Shown here: positions 1 to 8,682 of the stretch, in pieces
Layout of the letters: every line of letters begins with the position of its first letter
Numbering within the stretch: the first letter of the stretch is position 1
Source of the DNA: Mycolicibacterium frederiksbergense
Lineage (GTDB): Bacteria > Actinomycetota > Actinomycetes > Mycobacteriales > Mycobacteriaceae
Length of the DNA stretch: 64,000 nt
Direction: 5' to 3'
NCBI RefSeq assembly: GCF_012223425.1
Contig: NZ_CP038799.1
Coordinates: forward strand, 5,130,249-5,194,248
Program-made: the position numbers and the translations under genes
The notes under the pieces: model-generated
Told to the model about the DNA's origin: nothing
The model's database searches: none
The model's input: the letters and a program-made list of their open reading frames with translations, nothing else

Positions 1-183
1 CAGAAGCTGGTGCATTTCTTCGACATCCAGTGGCCGTGGTCGACGGCGATCTACTCGCTGATCGTCGTGGTGTGGGTGTCGTTGGTGATCTACGCCTGGC
101 GGGTGACGCGCGCGCCACGCTTTGCCCCCGAGGCAGGAGCCGTGGCGGCGGGTGAGACGGAGTCAGAAGCGATCACGCGCTGA
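1..183 (+). CDS. C-terminal end of a membrane protein (permease-like), partial
   Basis: The reading frame is open from the first base and stops with TGA at 181-183, so only the last 60 residues are visible. They contain one hydrophobic span (roughly residues 12-32, rich in Ile, Val and Trp) followed by a basic RVTRAPR stretch and an acidic tail. This is the layout of a last transmembrane helix with a short cytoplasmic tail, as in APC-type permeases, but the fragment is too short to name the family. Its 3' end overlaps the convergent photolyase gene by 21 bp. Confidence 0.5.
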   Translation, partial: QKLVHFFDIQWPWSTAIYSLIVVVWVSLVIYAWRVTRAPRFAPEAGAVAAGETESEAITR

Positions 184-1656
184 TTCCTGCTCCAAGACGG
201 CCTCGAGGTCGGTGAGCCGGTCCATCGTCGAGACGCTGCGGCGGGTCCGGTTGTTGCGGGACAGCAGGTCCCGGTGCTTATGGGTGAAGGCCCAGTAGCC
301 GGCGGTGAACGGGCACGCGTCGTCGCCGACCCGTTTCTTCGGGTCGAACGCGCAGTCACCGCAGTGGTCGCTCATCTTGTTGATGTAGGCGCCGCCGGAG
401 GTATACGGCTTGGTCGCGAGCAGACCGCCGTCGGCGTGCTGGCTCATGCCCACCACGTTGGTGGGCATCACCCAGCGGAAGCCGTCGACGTAGGCGGTGG
501 CGAACCAGTCGGTGAGCTCGTCGGGCCGGTAGCCGCGCTGCAGGGCATGGCTGCCGAGCACCATGAGGCGTTGGATGTGGTGGTTCCAGCCGCGGTCCCG
601 GACGCCCGCCAGCGCGTTGTGCAGGCATCGCGCGGTGACGGCGTCGGCGTCGAGATCGGCCCACCAGTCCGGCAGCGGCGCCCGGGCGTTCAGTTCGTTG
701 TTGTCGGCGGTGTAGTCGGGGCCGAAGTGCCAGTACAGGTGCCACATGTATTCGCGCCAGCCGAGGATCTGCCGGATGAACCCCTCCACGGCGGCCAGCG
801 GTGCCTGGTTGTCGCGGTACGCCTGCTCGGCGGCTTCCACCGCGTCGAGCGGGTGCAGTACGCCCAGGTTGAGCGGTACGGACAGCAGTGAGTGCGACAT
901 CGACCAGTCCTGGGCCATGATGGCGTCCTCGTAGCGGCCGAAGGCCGGCAGTCGGTGTTCGACGAAGCGGGTCAGCGCGCGCTTGGCCTCGGCAGGAGTG
1001 ACGGCGAACAGGCGCGGGCCGTCGACGCCGACGGTGTCGAGGTCCATCTGGTCCAGGTCGCGGCGGACCTGCTCGTCGATATCGTCCTCGCGGGGTTGGT
1101 ACGGGGCGGGGACATCGAGGGTCTTCTGCTTCTTCGGCGGGGGCTCCCGGTTGTCCTCGTCGTAGTTCCATCGGTTGCCGACCGGGTCCTTGCCCTCCAT
1201 CAGGACGTCGAAGCGGCGGCGCTGGTCACGGTAGAAGTCCTCCATCCGGAAGCGGGTCCGCTGGCCGGCCCACTCCTGGAAATCCTTGCGCGGCAGCGCG
1301 AATGTCGGGGTGGGCAGGATGTCGGCGATCAGACCGTTGTTGCGGAGTCGGTGGACGAACTTCTCGGCCGCATGCGAGGTGGGTTCGAACACCAGGACGG
1401 GTCGCTTGAACTGGTGCAGCGCGTCGGAATAGGTGTCGGCGTGCAGCAGGGTGGCACGATCGTCGAGGTCGTGCGCGGCGTGCCTGAGCGCGGACAGCAC
1501 CAGATGGAGTTTCTGGCGGTGGTAGCGGCGCTTGGCCAGCGCCGAGGTCGCCTCCACCAGCAGCACCTCACGGTGGGCGTGCTCACCGCCGTAGGTGGCC
1601 GGGCCGAGCTGATCGGCGAACAGCCACAGGGGAGTGTCATCGCGGGTCTGCGCCAC
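163..1656 (-). CDS. Iron-sulfur bacterial cryptochrome/photolyase (FeS-BCP, PhrB-like)
   Basis: This 497-residue protein belongs to the cryptochrome/photolyase-related family typified by Agrobacterium PhrB, flavoproteins that repair (6-4) photoproducts and carry a 4Fe-4S cluster. An N-terminal Rossmann-like antenna domain starts WLFADQLG. The C-terminal helical FAD domain holds cysteines at about residues 344, 432, 435 and 448, the last three in HCGDCAFDPKKRVGDDACPF. Their spacing matches the four cluster cysteines of PhrB. GYWAFTHKH and the TNVVGMSQHADGG stretch are also family hallmarks. The start is the ATG of MAQTRDD. The gene stands alone, with a tRNA-Pro diverging from it upstream. The substrate (6-4 photoproduct or other) is inferred from the family. 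Confidence 0.9.
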   Translation of the reverse strand: MAQTRDDTPLWLFADQLGPATYGGEHAHREVLLVEATSALAKRRYHRQKLHLVLSALRHAAHDLDDRATLLHADTYSDALHQFKRPVLVFEPTSHAAEKFVHRLRNNGLIADILPTPTFALPRKDFQEWAGQRTRFRMEDFYRDQRRRFDVLMEGKDPVGNRWNYDEDNREPPPKKQKTLDVPAPYQPREDDIDEQVRRDLDQMDLDTVGVDGPRLFAVTPAEAKRALTRFVEHRLPAFGRYEDAIMAQDWSMSHSLLSVPLNLGVLHPLDAVEAAEQAYRDNQAPLAAVEGFIRQILGWREYMWHLYWHFGPDYTADNNELNARAPLPDWWADLDADAVTARCLHNALAGVRDRGWNHHIQRLMVLGSHALQRGYRPDELTDWFATAYVDGFRWVMPTNVVGMSQHADGGLLATKPYTSGGAYINKMSDHCGDCAFDPKKRVGDDACPFTAGYWAFTHKHRDLLSRNNRTRRSVSTMDRLTDLEAVLEQESARDRF

Positions 1657-1758
1657 CCGTCCTTGATACCCCGATTTGGTAGGGATGACGCGGTTGGGAT
1701 TTGGGTAGGGGGCTGAGGTAGAGTTTCGCTCGCCTACCGGCGATCCCGGAAGGCAACT

Positions 1759-1835
<77 letters not shown>

Positions 1836-1840
1836 AGGGA

Positions 1841-1873
1841 AACCCGCTCCGACCTGTGTCGGAGCGGGTTTTG
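1841..1873 (+). terminator. Intrinsic terminator after tRNA-Pro
   Basis: A perfect 13-bp GC-rich stem (1841-1853 with 1858-1870) encloses the loop CTGT and runs into four T residues. Its position directly after the tRNA CCA end makes it the terminator of the tRNA transcript. The roughly 160 bp between it and the IS element show no gene I can support. Confidence 0.88.
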
Positions 1874-2038
1874 GCGTCTCGAGGCGCTCTAGCGCTCCTG
1901 GCAGCTCAATGGACAGTGGAAGGTCCCGGAAACTACGGGGTGGGTTCCAGTCAACGTCGCAACACTGTCGGACCAGATGATGTTGGCAACGCGGCCGCTC
2001 TCTCAGGAGAACTGAAGCGGCACTTCTAGCGCGTTCGG

Positions 2039-2065
2039 GGTTGCGTCCAGCAGAGTGGTGTACGA
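2039..2065 (+). repeat. Left terminal inverted repeat of IS copy 1
   Basis: This 27-bp end matches the reverse complement of 3442-3468 at 20 positions. The inner 11 bases GTGGTGTACGA are perfectly shared. This is the transposase binding end. Confidence 0.85.
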
Positions 2066-2175
2066 GTCGGACCTGATCGGCGGTACCGGCGTGTCGTAGC
2101 CGAATGATTGAAGGTCATCGCGTGATTCTTCGAGAGACCGACCAAAGTCACTCGAGCAAAGAAGGAACACACGCG

Positions 2176-3411
2176 ATGACCACTGCCCACAATATCGACC
2201 TGCCCACCGTGCTTGCCGAACGACTCACCACCACCCACCCCGACGTGCTGCGTGAGCTGCTGGCCACGTTCATCCATACGCTGATGGGCGCGGAAGCCGA
2301 CGCGCTGTGCGGCGCCGGATACGGTGAACGCAGTACCGAACGGACGAACTCCCGCAACGGGTACCGGCACCGCCAATTCGACACCCGCACAGGTTCATTG
2401 GATCTCGCAATTCCCAAGCTGCGCCACGGTTCCTACTTCCCGGAGTGGCTACTGGAACGCCGCAAACGCGCCGAGCGGGCCCTGACCACCGTGGTGGCCA
2501 CCTGCTACCTGCTCGGAGTCTCCACCCGGCGGATGGACAAGCTCGTCGAAACCCTGGGCATCACCAGTCTGTCGAAGTCGCAGGTGTCGGTGATGGCCAA
2601 GGAACTCGACACCGCAGTCGAGGCGTTCCGCAGCCGCCCGCTGGACGCCGGCCCGTACACGTTCGTCGCCGCCGATGCGCTGGTGCTCAAGGTGCGCGAG
2701 CAGGGACGTGTGGTCAACGTGCACGCGCTGATCGCCGTCGGGGTCAACGCCGAGGGCTACCGCGAGATCCTGGGCATCGACGTCAGCACCGCCGAGGACG
2801 GGGCGGGCTGGCTGACGTTCTGGCGGTCGTTGACCGCCCGCGGCCTGTCCGGGGTCAAGCTCATCACCTCCGACGCGCACGCCGGGCTGGTGGCTGCGAT
2901 CGGGGCGACTCTGCCCGGAGCTGCCTGGCAGCGCTGCCGGACCCACTACACGACCAATCTGATGGCGATCACCCCGAAGTCGTCGTGGCCATGGGTACGC
3001 ACCCTGCTGCATTCGGTGTTCGATCAGCCCGACGCGCAATCCGTTGCTGCACAATATGATCGCATCATCGATGCACTATCGGACAAGCTGCCCAAAGTCG
3101 CCGACCATCTGGAGAACGCCCGCGCGGACCTGCTCGCGTTCACCGCGTTTCCCAAACAGATCTGGCGCCAGATCTGGTCGAACAACCCCCAGGAACGACT
3201 CAACAAGGAGATCCGGCGACGCACCGACGTCGTCGGAATCTTCCCCGACCGAGGCGCCCTGATCCGCCTCGTCGGAGCGGTCCTGGCCGAACAGCACGAC
3301 GAATGGGCCGAATCCCGGCGCTACCTCGGCCTCGACGTCCTGAGCAAATCCCGAGCCGACCAGAACTCACCAACCGAACAGGAGGACGTGCCGGCGGCAC
3401 TGACCGCCTGA
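2176..3411 (+). CDS. IS256-family (mutator) transposase, IS1081-like, copy 1
   Basis: This 411-residue DDE transposase strongly resembles mycobacterial IS1081 transposase (ALMGAEADALCGAGY, RNGYRHR, SYFPEWLLERRKRAERAL and WQRCRTHY). Candidate catalytic acids are the Asp in FVAADALVLK, the Asp in ITSDAHAGL and the Glu in NNPQERLNKEI. I chose the ATG at 2176, preceded by GAAGGA seven to eight bases upstream, over an in-frame ATG at 2104, because homologues start at this MTTAHNIDL-type sequence. The protein is full length with no internal lesion. It acts on the 27-bp ends of its own element, and an identical protein is encoded at 16688-17923. Confidence 0.95.
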   Translation: MTTAHNIDLPTVLAERLTTTHPDVLRELLATFIHTLMGAEADALCGAGYGERSTERTNSRNGYRHRQFDTRTGSLDLAIPKLRHGSYFPEWLLERRKRAERALTTVVATCYLLGVSTRRMDKLVETLGITSLSKSQVSVMAKELDTAVEAFRSRPLDAGPYTFVAADALVLKVREQGRVVNVHALIAVGVNAEGYREILGIDVSTAEDGAGWLTFWRSLTARGLSGVKLITSDAHAGLVAAIGATLPGAAWQRCRTHYTTNLMAITPKSSWPWVRTLLHSVFDQPDAQSVAAQYDRIIDALSDKLPKVADHLENARADLLAFTAFPKQIWRQIWSNNPQERLNKEIRRRTDVVGIFPDRGALIRLVGAVLAEQHDEWAESRRYLGLDVLSKSRADQNSPTEQEDVPAALTA

Positions 3412-3441
3412 ACCATCACCTCGAAGAATCACACGACAACG

Positions 3442-3468
3442 TCGTACACCACGTCCCTGGACTTGACC
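3442..3468 (-). repeat. Right terminal inverted repeat of IS copy 1
   Basis: This is the partner of 2039-2065 (20 of 27 positions match in inverted orientation). It ends with TTGACC directly before the right copy of the 8-bp target duplication. Confidence 0.85.
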
Positions 3469-3652
3469 GCGTTCGGGTGAGCCGGGAGGAAGTCCAAGCC
3501 CACCGCTCGCAGAATGGGAGGGTGGATCGTCTGTGACCTGTGGCTTGACTCGCGACCTGTCAGCCTAATTCGAGCGAGACGCGGGGGACACATGGTGGAC
3601 ACGATGCCGAGATTGGATTTCGCTGACAGTTCACTCTCATCAATGAGGACAG

Positions 3653-4960
3653 ATGCCAGCAAAACCGTTCCACCTCGGATGGTTTCAGACTTTCCAGGCC
3701 AACGAGTGGAAGACTCCGTACACGCTGTCCGAGGGGGTTCCCTTCACCGGGGACTTCTACGTCGAGCTGGCACAGGCGCTCGAGCGGGCCTGCTTCGACT
3801 TCCTGATGCTGGAAGACACCGTCGGGATCCCGCGCGGTCTGGAAGGCACCACGGCTCGCGCCCTGGAGAACGGCGACTCCTGTCCGAAACAGGATCCGGT
3901 GCCGCTGGCCGCGAAGGTCGGCGCGCTGACCCGGCAACTGGGCATCGTCGCGACGATGTCCACGACGTTCTACCACCCGTATGCTTTGGCGCGCCTGGCG
4001 TCCACTATGGACTCGCTCACGAGTGGGCGCTTCGGCTGGAACGTGGTCACCAGCGCCAAGGACGAAGCGGCCCAGAACTACGGCCTCGATGAGATGTCGG
4101 AGCACGATTTGCGCTACGAGATCGCCGACGAGTTCGTGGAGCTCGTGAACGCCCTCTGCGACAGCTGGGAACCGGGAGCGATCGTGCGTGATCGCGAGAA
4201 GGGCATCTACATCGATCCCAGCAAGGTCCATGACGTCGACTTCGTCGGCAAGCACTTCAAGTCGCGGGGCCCCCTGACGTGCGTCCGCTCACCGCAGGGG
4301 CGTCCCGTCTACCTGCAAGCCGGGGGTTCCCCCGCGGGGCGGGCCTTCGCCGCCAAGCACGCCGATGCGATCATCGCCTGGGCGACCGGAGTCGAGGGGA
4401 TGAAGGAGTACCGAGCGGACATCCGCGCGCAGGCCGCCGCCGCTGGGCGCGATCCTGATGACGTGAAGGTGATGTTCCTGTTCTCCCCGATCCTCGGCGA
4501 GACCGAGGAGGAGGCACGAGCCAAGGTCAAGCCGATGAGCGAGGAGGAGATCCCGGCGCGGCTCAAGGCGTTGAGTTCGAACTTCTACGCGGACTTCACC
4601 AAGATGGACCTTGACGAGCCGGTCCCGTACTTCGTCACGCGCGGCGAACAGGGATCACTCGCTGGGTTCGCCCAGTGGGGAACCGGCAAGACGCTGCGCC
4701 AGTGCATGCAGGCCCGATCGGCAGGCGGCGCCAGCTCCTTCGAGGCCATCGGTACGCCGGACCAGGTCGCCGACATCATGGCGGCGGCGATGGAAGAGGT
4801 TGGCGGCGACGGCTTCCTGTTCCCAGGGGACGGCGGCTCGCTGACGCGTCACAGGATCATCGAGATTTGCGACGGGCTGGTGCCGGCGCTGCAGGCGAGG
4901 GGTCTGACCCGGACGAGCTACTCACACAACCTGTTGCGGGACAACCTACGGGCGTTCTGA
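3653..4960 (+). CDS. LLM-class FMN-dependent monooxygenase (NtaA/SnaA/DszA family)
   Basis: This 435-residue protein matches the NtaA/SnaA/DszA/DmoA branch of bacterial luciferase-like flavin monooxygenases. These enzymes use FMNH2 from a separate reductase to oxidise compounds such as nitrilotriacetate, dibenzothiophene sulfone or dimethyl sulfide. Family markers are the opening FHLGWF, the SGRFGWNVVTS loop with AQNYG, PVYLQAGGSPAGR and a C-terminal FEAIGTPDQVADIM. The length fits the branch. The ATG at 3653 follows a weak GAGG. No flavin reductase is adjacent, so the substrate is unknown. The gene starts 185 bp after the IS copy, whose outward transcription could affect it. Confidence 0.88.
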   Translation: MPAKPFHLGWFQTFQANEWKTPYTLSEGVPFTGDFYVELAQALERACFDFLMLEDTVGIPRGLEGTTARALENGDSCPKQDPVPLAAKVGALTRQLGIVATMSTTFYHPYALARLASTMDSLTSGRFGWNVVTSAKDEAAQNYGLDEMSEHDLRYEIADEFVELVNALCDSWEPGAIVRDREKGIYIDPSKVHDVDFVGKHFKSRGPLTCVRSPQGRPVYLQAGGSPAGRAFAAKHADAIIAWATGVEGMKEYRADIRAQAAAAGRDPDDVKVMFLFSPILGETEEEARAKVKPMSEEEIPARLKALSSNFYADFTKMDLDEPVPYFVTRGEQGSLAGFAQWGTGKTLRQCMQARSAGGASSFEAIGTPDQVADIMAAAMEEVGGDGFLFPGDGGSLTRHRIIEICDGLVPALQARGLTRTSYSHNLLRDNLRAF

Positions 4961-4962
4961 GC

Positions 4963-4990
4963 CCGATCCCCGAGGGTGATTCGGGATCGG
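4963..4990 (+). terminator. Hairpin after the flavin monooxygenase gene
   Basis: CCGATCCC (4963-4970) pairs with GGGATCGG (4983-4990) around a 12-nt loop that can extend the stem by three pairs past a bulged C. No T-run follows, as is common for mycobacterial hairpins. It lies just after the monooxygenase stop codon. Confidence 0.5.
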
Positions 4991-5093
4991 TGACTCCGGC
5001 GGATGGTGCGGTGGACTCGCGCCGCGGGGAACATTCTGATCTGGTGCGCACAGCCCTCGGACGCCGTCGTCGTAGATCTGTGACCGGACATCC

Positions 5094-5932
5094 TCACAGA
5101 ATGGGACGACCGCCGGTCACCGCGATGCGCGCACCGGAAACGTAGCTGCCCTCATCGGAGGCCAGCAGGACGTACACCGGGGCCAGTTCGACCGGTTGGC
5201 CGGCGCGCCCGAGCGGAGTGTTCTCGCCGAACTTCGCCACCTTCTCCGGCGGCATGGTCGACGGGATCAACGGAGTCCAGATCGGTCCCGGCGCCACACT
5301 GTTGACCCGGATGCCGTCCGGCCCGAGGAGCTGCGCGAGGCTGGCGCTGAAGTTCGCGATCGCTGATTTCGTCGCCGCGTACGGCGCCAGCGTCGGGTTG
5401 GGCGAATCGGAGTTGACCGAGGAGTCGCGATGATCGAGGAACCCGCGGGCATGTGCGGAGTCGCCGCCTTGGCCAGGTAGAAGAACGCCCCCACATTGAG
5501 CTTGAACGTGTAGTCCCACTCCTCGTCGCTGATCTCCTGCAGATTGTGGTGGGTCATCTGGTAGGCCGCGTTGATCACCAGCACATCGAGACCGCCCCAT
5601 TCGCCGACCACGGTGTCGATCACGGAGCGGCAGTGCGAGGCCTCGGAAAGATCGCCGGGGATCGAGATGGCACGTCGGCCCTCGGCCTCGATCAGCTGGT
5701 GCACCTGCTTGGCGTCGTCGTGTTCGTTGAGATAGGCATTGGCGACGTCGGCGCCCTCACGGGCGAAGGCGATGGCGGCTGCGCGTCCGATCCCGCTGTC
5801 GCCGCCGGTGATCAGGGTGCGCTTTCCGGTCAGCTTCCCCGAGCCGCGGTAGCTGTCCTCGCCGCAGTCCGGCACCGGGTTCATCTCCGATTGATTGCCG
5901 GGCGGAATCTGTTGTTGCTCGGGAAATTCCAT
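5094..5932 (-). pseudogene. Short-chain dehydrogenase/reductase broken by a frameshift
   Basis: Two overlapping frames together make one SDR of about 279 residues of the YhdF/YhxC-like glucose-dehydrogenase type. The first frame (ATG at 5930-5932, MEFPEQQQIPPGNQSEM) has the Rossmann motif TGGDSGIGRA and the NAAY motif. The second frame carries SSVNSD with the catalytic Ser, YAATK with the catalytic Tyr and Lys, and the family-typical C-terminus ending SGARIAVTGGRPIL. The switch is at about 5420-5426, between IIAT and SSVNSD, where one base is missing. The lesion falls just before the active site, so the product as read would be dead. It is transcribed away from katE, downstream of an ANTAR-domain gene. 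A sequencing error is possible. Confidence 0.83.
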
Positions 5933-5952
5933 GGTGTGTCCTTTCCGGCCGC

Positions 5953-6330
5953 TCAGGCCATGCTCGTGGGCGCTGCCCTCGGGACGTCGGATTGTGGGGC
6001 CGACGGGCGGCGAAACAATGCGCCCCAGCGGTGTTCCGCGACGCGCGCGGCCGGGTCGACGGTCGTGTCGCGGTAGCCGCCGGCGGCTAGCACCAAACCT
6101 CGGGCGAGCGCATAGGTCGAAAGGCCGGCCTCTCGTCCCGCGGATACCAGCTCGGCGATGGCCTGTTCGGGCGAGCACCGACGTAGTCCGATCAAGATTC
6201 CCTCGGCCAGGTGCAGCGTTCGGGCACGGGCCATGGAATCGTCGATGCGGGAAAAGGCGCCCTCCGGTCCCGGTTCATGTAGCACGATGTGCACCCCCTG
6301 GCGATTGGCTGTAGCCGAGTGAGTACCCAT
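5953..6330 (-). CDS. ANTAR-domain protein (putative RNA-binding antiterminator)
   Basis: This 125-residue protein has a region (about residues 33-85) that reads like an ANTAR domain: ARTLHLAEGILIGLRRCSPE, then QAIAELVSAGREAG and LARGLVLAAGG. ANTAR domains bind paired RNA hairpins and prevent termination. Here there is no GAF or receiver domain in front, so the input signal is unclear. It ends 20 bp before the SDR start, so the two are probably co-transcribed. The first ATG (6330) is used, although a GTG at about 6294 would give a shorter form. Confidence 0.6.
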   Translation of the reverse strand: MGTHSATANRQGVHIVLHEPGPEGAFSRIDDSMARARTLHLAEGILIGLRRCSPEQAIAELVSAGREAGLSTYALARGLVLAAGGYRDTTVDPAARVAEHRWGALFRRPSAPQSDVPRAAPTSMA

Positions 6331-6449
6331 TGCGGTTGGCGGTAAGCGTCATCGACGGCCAGCAAACGAACGAACCGATGAGGCGGGCGGGCGAGACCGA
6401 CCACATGGGGCATACCACCTGGAACGCCAACGGTTTTGGAGACTCCCAC

Positions 6450-6472
6450 GGGCATCGAGGATTCGGATGCCC
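6450..6472. promoter_or_regulatory. Inverted repeat upstream of katE
   Basis: Perfect 7-bp arms GGGCATC (6450-6456) and GATGCCC (6466-6472) flank a 9-nt spacer about 80 bp before the catalase start, in the 221-bp region between the ANTAR gene and katE. This has the form of a dimeric regulator site or a leader hairpin. The regulator is unknown. Confidence 0.4.
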
Positions 6473-6551
6473 CTGAACGGGGTAGTCAACGCTTGCCTTC
6501 CGCGTACAGCCAGCCTGCGCGGCTCCCACATCTCGCTCGCAGGAGTTCGAC

Positions 6552-8150
6552 ATGCCCCCAGCACGCAAATCCGATCAAGCCGCCGCGAAAGCCGTCGGAC
6601 CGACCGGCAGCGCCGCGCAGCCAGATCCCGACTACCGCGCCCAGTCCGGTGAGTATCTGACCACCGCACAGGGGCTGCGGTTGTCCGACACCGACCATTC
6701 GCTCAAAGCCGGATCTCGCGGACCCACGCTGCTCGAAGACTTCCACCTGCGGGAGAAAATCACCCACTTCGACCACGAACGCATCCCCGAGCGCGTCGTG
6801 CACGCGCGTGGTGCGGCCGCCCACGGCGTATTCGAGTCCTACGGCACCGCATCCTCGGTGACCAGGGCCGGTTTCCTGGGTAAGCGCGGCACCAAAACCG
6901 AAGTCTTCACCCGGTTTTCGACGGTTCTCGGCTCGCGGGGCTCGGCGGACACGGTGCGTGACACGCGCGGGTTTGCCGTGAAGTTCTACACCGCCGAGGG
7001 TGTCTTCGACCTGGTGGGCAACAACATGCCGGTGTTCTTCATCCAGGACGGCATCAAGTTCCCGGACATCATCCATGCCGGAAAGCCGCACCCCGACCGC
7101 GAGATCCCGCAGGCCCAGTCGGCGCACGACACATTCTGGGACTTTGTCTCGCTGCACACCGAGGCGACCCATCACGTCTTCTGGAATATGAGCGACCGCG
7201 GCATACCGCGCTCCTACCGGACGATGGAAGGTTTTGGCGTGCACACCTTCCGGCTGGTCAACGCGGACGGTAAGACCAGCTTGGCGAAATTCCATTGGAA
7301 GCCCGCCGCGGGCGTGCACTCGCTGGTCTGGGAGGAAGCCCAGATTACGGCCGGGGTCGACCCGGACTTCCACCGTCGCGACATGGCCGACGGCATCGAA
7401 GCAGGCGCGTTTCTCGAATACGAACTCGGCATCCAGGTCATGCCGGACGACGGGACCGACAGTTTCGAGGGGATCGACCTGCTCGACCCGACCAAACTGG
7501 TGCCCGAGGAACTGGTTCCGGTGCAGGTCATCGGCAAGTTGACCTTGAACCGCAACCCCACCAACTACTTTGCCGAAACCGAGCAGGTCGCCTTCCACAC
7601 CGGCAACCTCGTGCCCGGCATCGAGGTCACCAACGACCCGCTCATGCAGGCCCGGCTGTTCTCCTACCTGGACACCCAATTGACCCGGCTGGGCGGGCCG
7701 AACTTCACCCAGTTACCGATCAACCGCCCGCATTGCCCGGTCAACGACATGTTGCGCGACGGCATGCATCAGACAGCGGTCCACACCGGCCTGGCCCCGT
7801 ATCACCCGAACAGCATCGACAACGACGAACCGAAGCCCGCCGACGTCGATGAAGGCGGCTACGTCCATACTCCGCGTGTCATCGAGGGCACGGCCGTTCG
7901 GGCCCAGCCTGTTTCGTTCGATGATCACTTCACGCAGCCGGCCATGTTCTACCGCAGCCTCAGCCCGATCGAGCAGGCGCATGTGGTCGAGGCCTTCACG
8001 TTCGAGTTGGGGAAGGTCTACGAGCAGTCCATCAAGGAGCGTCAGCTCCAGGTGCTGGCCAACGTCGACGCCGACCTGTGCCAGCAGGTGGCGGCCGGGC
8101 TCGGGCTGCCCGCCCCGGCCGGCGAGCCCGTACAGGACGTACCGGTGTAA
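6552..8150 (+). CDS. katE: Catalase, HPII (KatE) core domain
   Basis: This 532-residue heme catalase decomposes hydrogen peroxide to water and oxygen. It shows the clade 2 large-subunit pattern: long N-terminal arm, distal His84 in [18 protein letters not shown], the catalytic Asn in [20 protein letters not shown], and the heme-ligand Tyr in [14 protein letters not shown] enzymes normally continue into a flavodoxin-like/DJ-1-like domain to about 700-750 residues. Here the frame stops at TAA 8148-8150, and that missing domain follows in the same frame six codons later (8169-8657). The core is complete, so activity is plausible. The start is the ATG at 6552 after GCAGGAG. Confidence 0.93.
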   Translation: MPPARKSDQAAAKAVGPTGSAAQPDPDYRAQSGEYLTTAQGLRLSDTDHSLKAGSRGPTLLEDFHLREKITHFDHERIPERVVHARGAAAHGVFESYGTASSVTRAGFLGKRGTKTEVFTRFSTVLGSRGSADTVRDTRGFAVKFYTAEGVFDLVGNNMPVFFIQDGIKFPDIIHAGKPHPDREIPQAQSAHDTFWDFVSLHTEATHHVFWNMSDRGIPRSYRTMEGFGVHTFRLVNADGKTSLAKFHWKPAAGVHSLVWEEAQITAGVDPDFHRRDMADGIEAGAFLEYELGIQVMPDDGTDSFEGIDLLDPTKLVPEELVPVQVIGKLTLNRNPTNYFAETEQVAFHTGNLVPGIEVTNDPLMQARLFSYLDTQLTRLGGPNFTQLPINRPHCPVNDMLRDGMHQTAVHTGLAPYHPNSIDNDEPKPADVDEGGYVHTPRVIEGTAVRAQPVSFDDHFTQPAMFYRSLSPIEQAHVVEAFTFELGKVYEQSIKERQLQVLANVDADLCQQVAAGLGLPAPAGEPVQDVPV

Positions 8151-8168
8151 CCGGCCCTGTCGCAGATC

Positions 8169-8657
8169 GTGACCGACCCGGGACCCATCGATGGCCGCAA
8201 GATCGGCATCATCGCCGATGCCGGGTCCGACCTCGCCGGGGTTGCGGCGCTGGTGAAGGCGATGTCCGGGTTGGGCGCCACGGCGCTCGTGGTGGCTCCG
8301 GTGGGTGGAGAGCTCAAGGCACGCCGGCGCACAGTCACCGTCGACCGCACCTTCGCCACGGCGCGCTCCATCGAATTCGACGCGGTGGTGGTGGCGGACG
8401 GCACGACGGCCGGTGCCGACATCAAGCTGGTGGTGTTACTGCAGGAAGCATTCCGGCACTGCAAGGCACTCGGAGCCTGGGGCGATGGCGCGGCGGTCCT
8501 GAAGACCGCCCGGATCCCGGCGAAGGGCCCTGGCGTGGAAGTCGCGAAGGCCGCCGACAAGGCGTTCGTCGCCGCACTGGCCAATGCCCTGGGCGTGCAT
8601 CGCGCCTGGGAGCGGGCACCGAAGGTGATGGCCTCCGCGGTGCCGCCGGTGAGCTGA
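8169..8657 (+). CDS. Detached C-terminal (DJ-1/GATase-like) domain of HPII catalase
   Basis: This 162-residue product matches the last domain of HPII catalases: DGRKIGIIADAGSD at the start, alternating strands and helices, EAFRHCKALGAWGD in the middle, and a VHRAWERAPKV end similar to HPII. It is in the same frame as katE, separated only by a TAA and five sense codons. The GTG at 8169 could start a separate polypeptide, but no clear Shine-Dalgarno sequence precedes it. In HPII the domain stabilises the tetramer and the access channel. Either it is made as a separate subunit, or katE carries a nonsense mutation here. Confidence 0.75.
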   Translation: MTDPGPIDGRKIGIIADAGSDLAGVAALVKAMSGLGATALVVAPVGGELKARRRTVTVDRTFATARSIEFDAVVVADGTTAGADIKLVVLLQEAFRHCKALGAWGDGAAVLKTARIPAKGPGVEVAKAADKAFVAALANALGVHRAWERAPKVMASAVPPVS

Positions 8658-8682
8658 GCGCGCCGGGCTGTGTCGGACCGAG

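Larger units (their letters stand above)
2039..3468 (+). mobile_element. IS256-family insertion sequence, IS1081-like, copy 1
   Basis: The element is 1430 bp. Its ends were fixed by comparison with copy 2 at 16551-17980: the two sequences are the same inside and diverge exactly at these bases. Imperfect terminal inverted repeats of 27 bp (20 matches) start GGT. An 8-bp direct repeat GCGTTCGG flanks the element at 2031-2038 and 3469-3476, the target duplication size expected for IS256-family elements. It carries one transposase gene and is inserted in non-coding DNA about 200 bp downstream of tRNA-Pro. It appears complete and therefore potentially active. Confidence 0.93.

Noticed and set aside
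5410-5440. Programmed ribosomal frameshift in the SDR gene
   Set aside because: No slippery heptamer or clear pseudoknot is visible, and SDRs are not known to use one.
8148-8150. Recoding (selenocysteine or read-through) of the katE stop
   Set aside because: The stop is TAA, not TGA, and I see no obvious downstream hairpin to support recoding, so a plain stop is the simpler reading.
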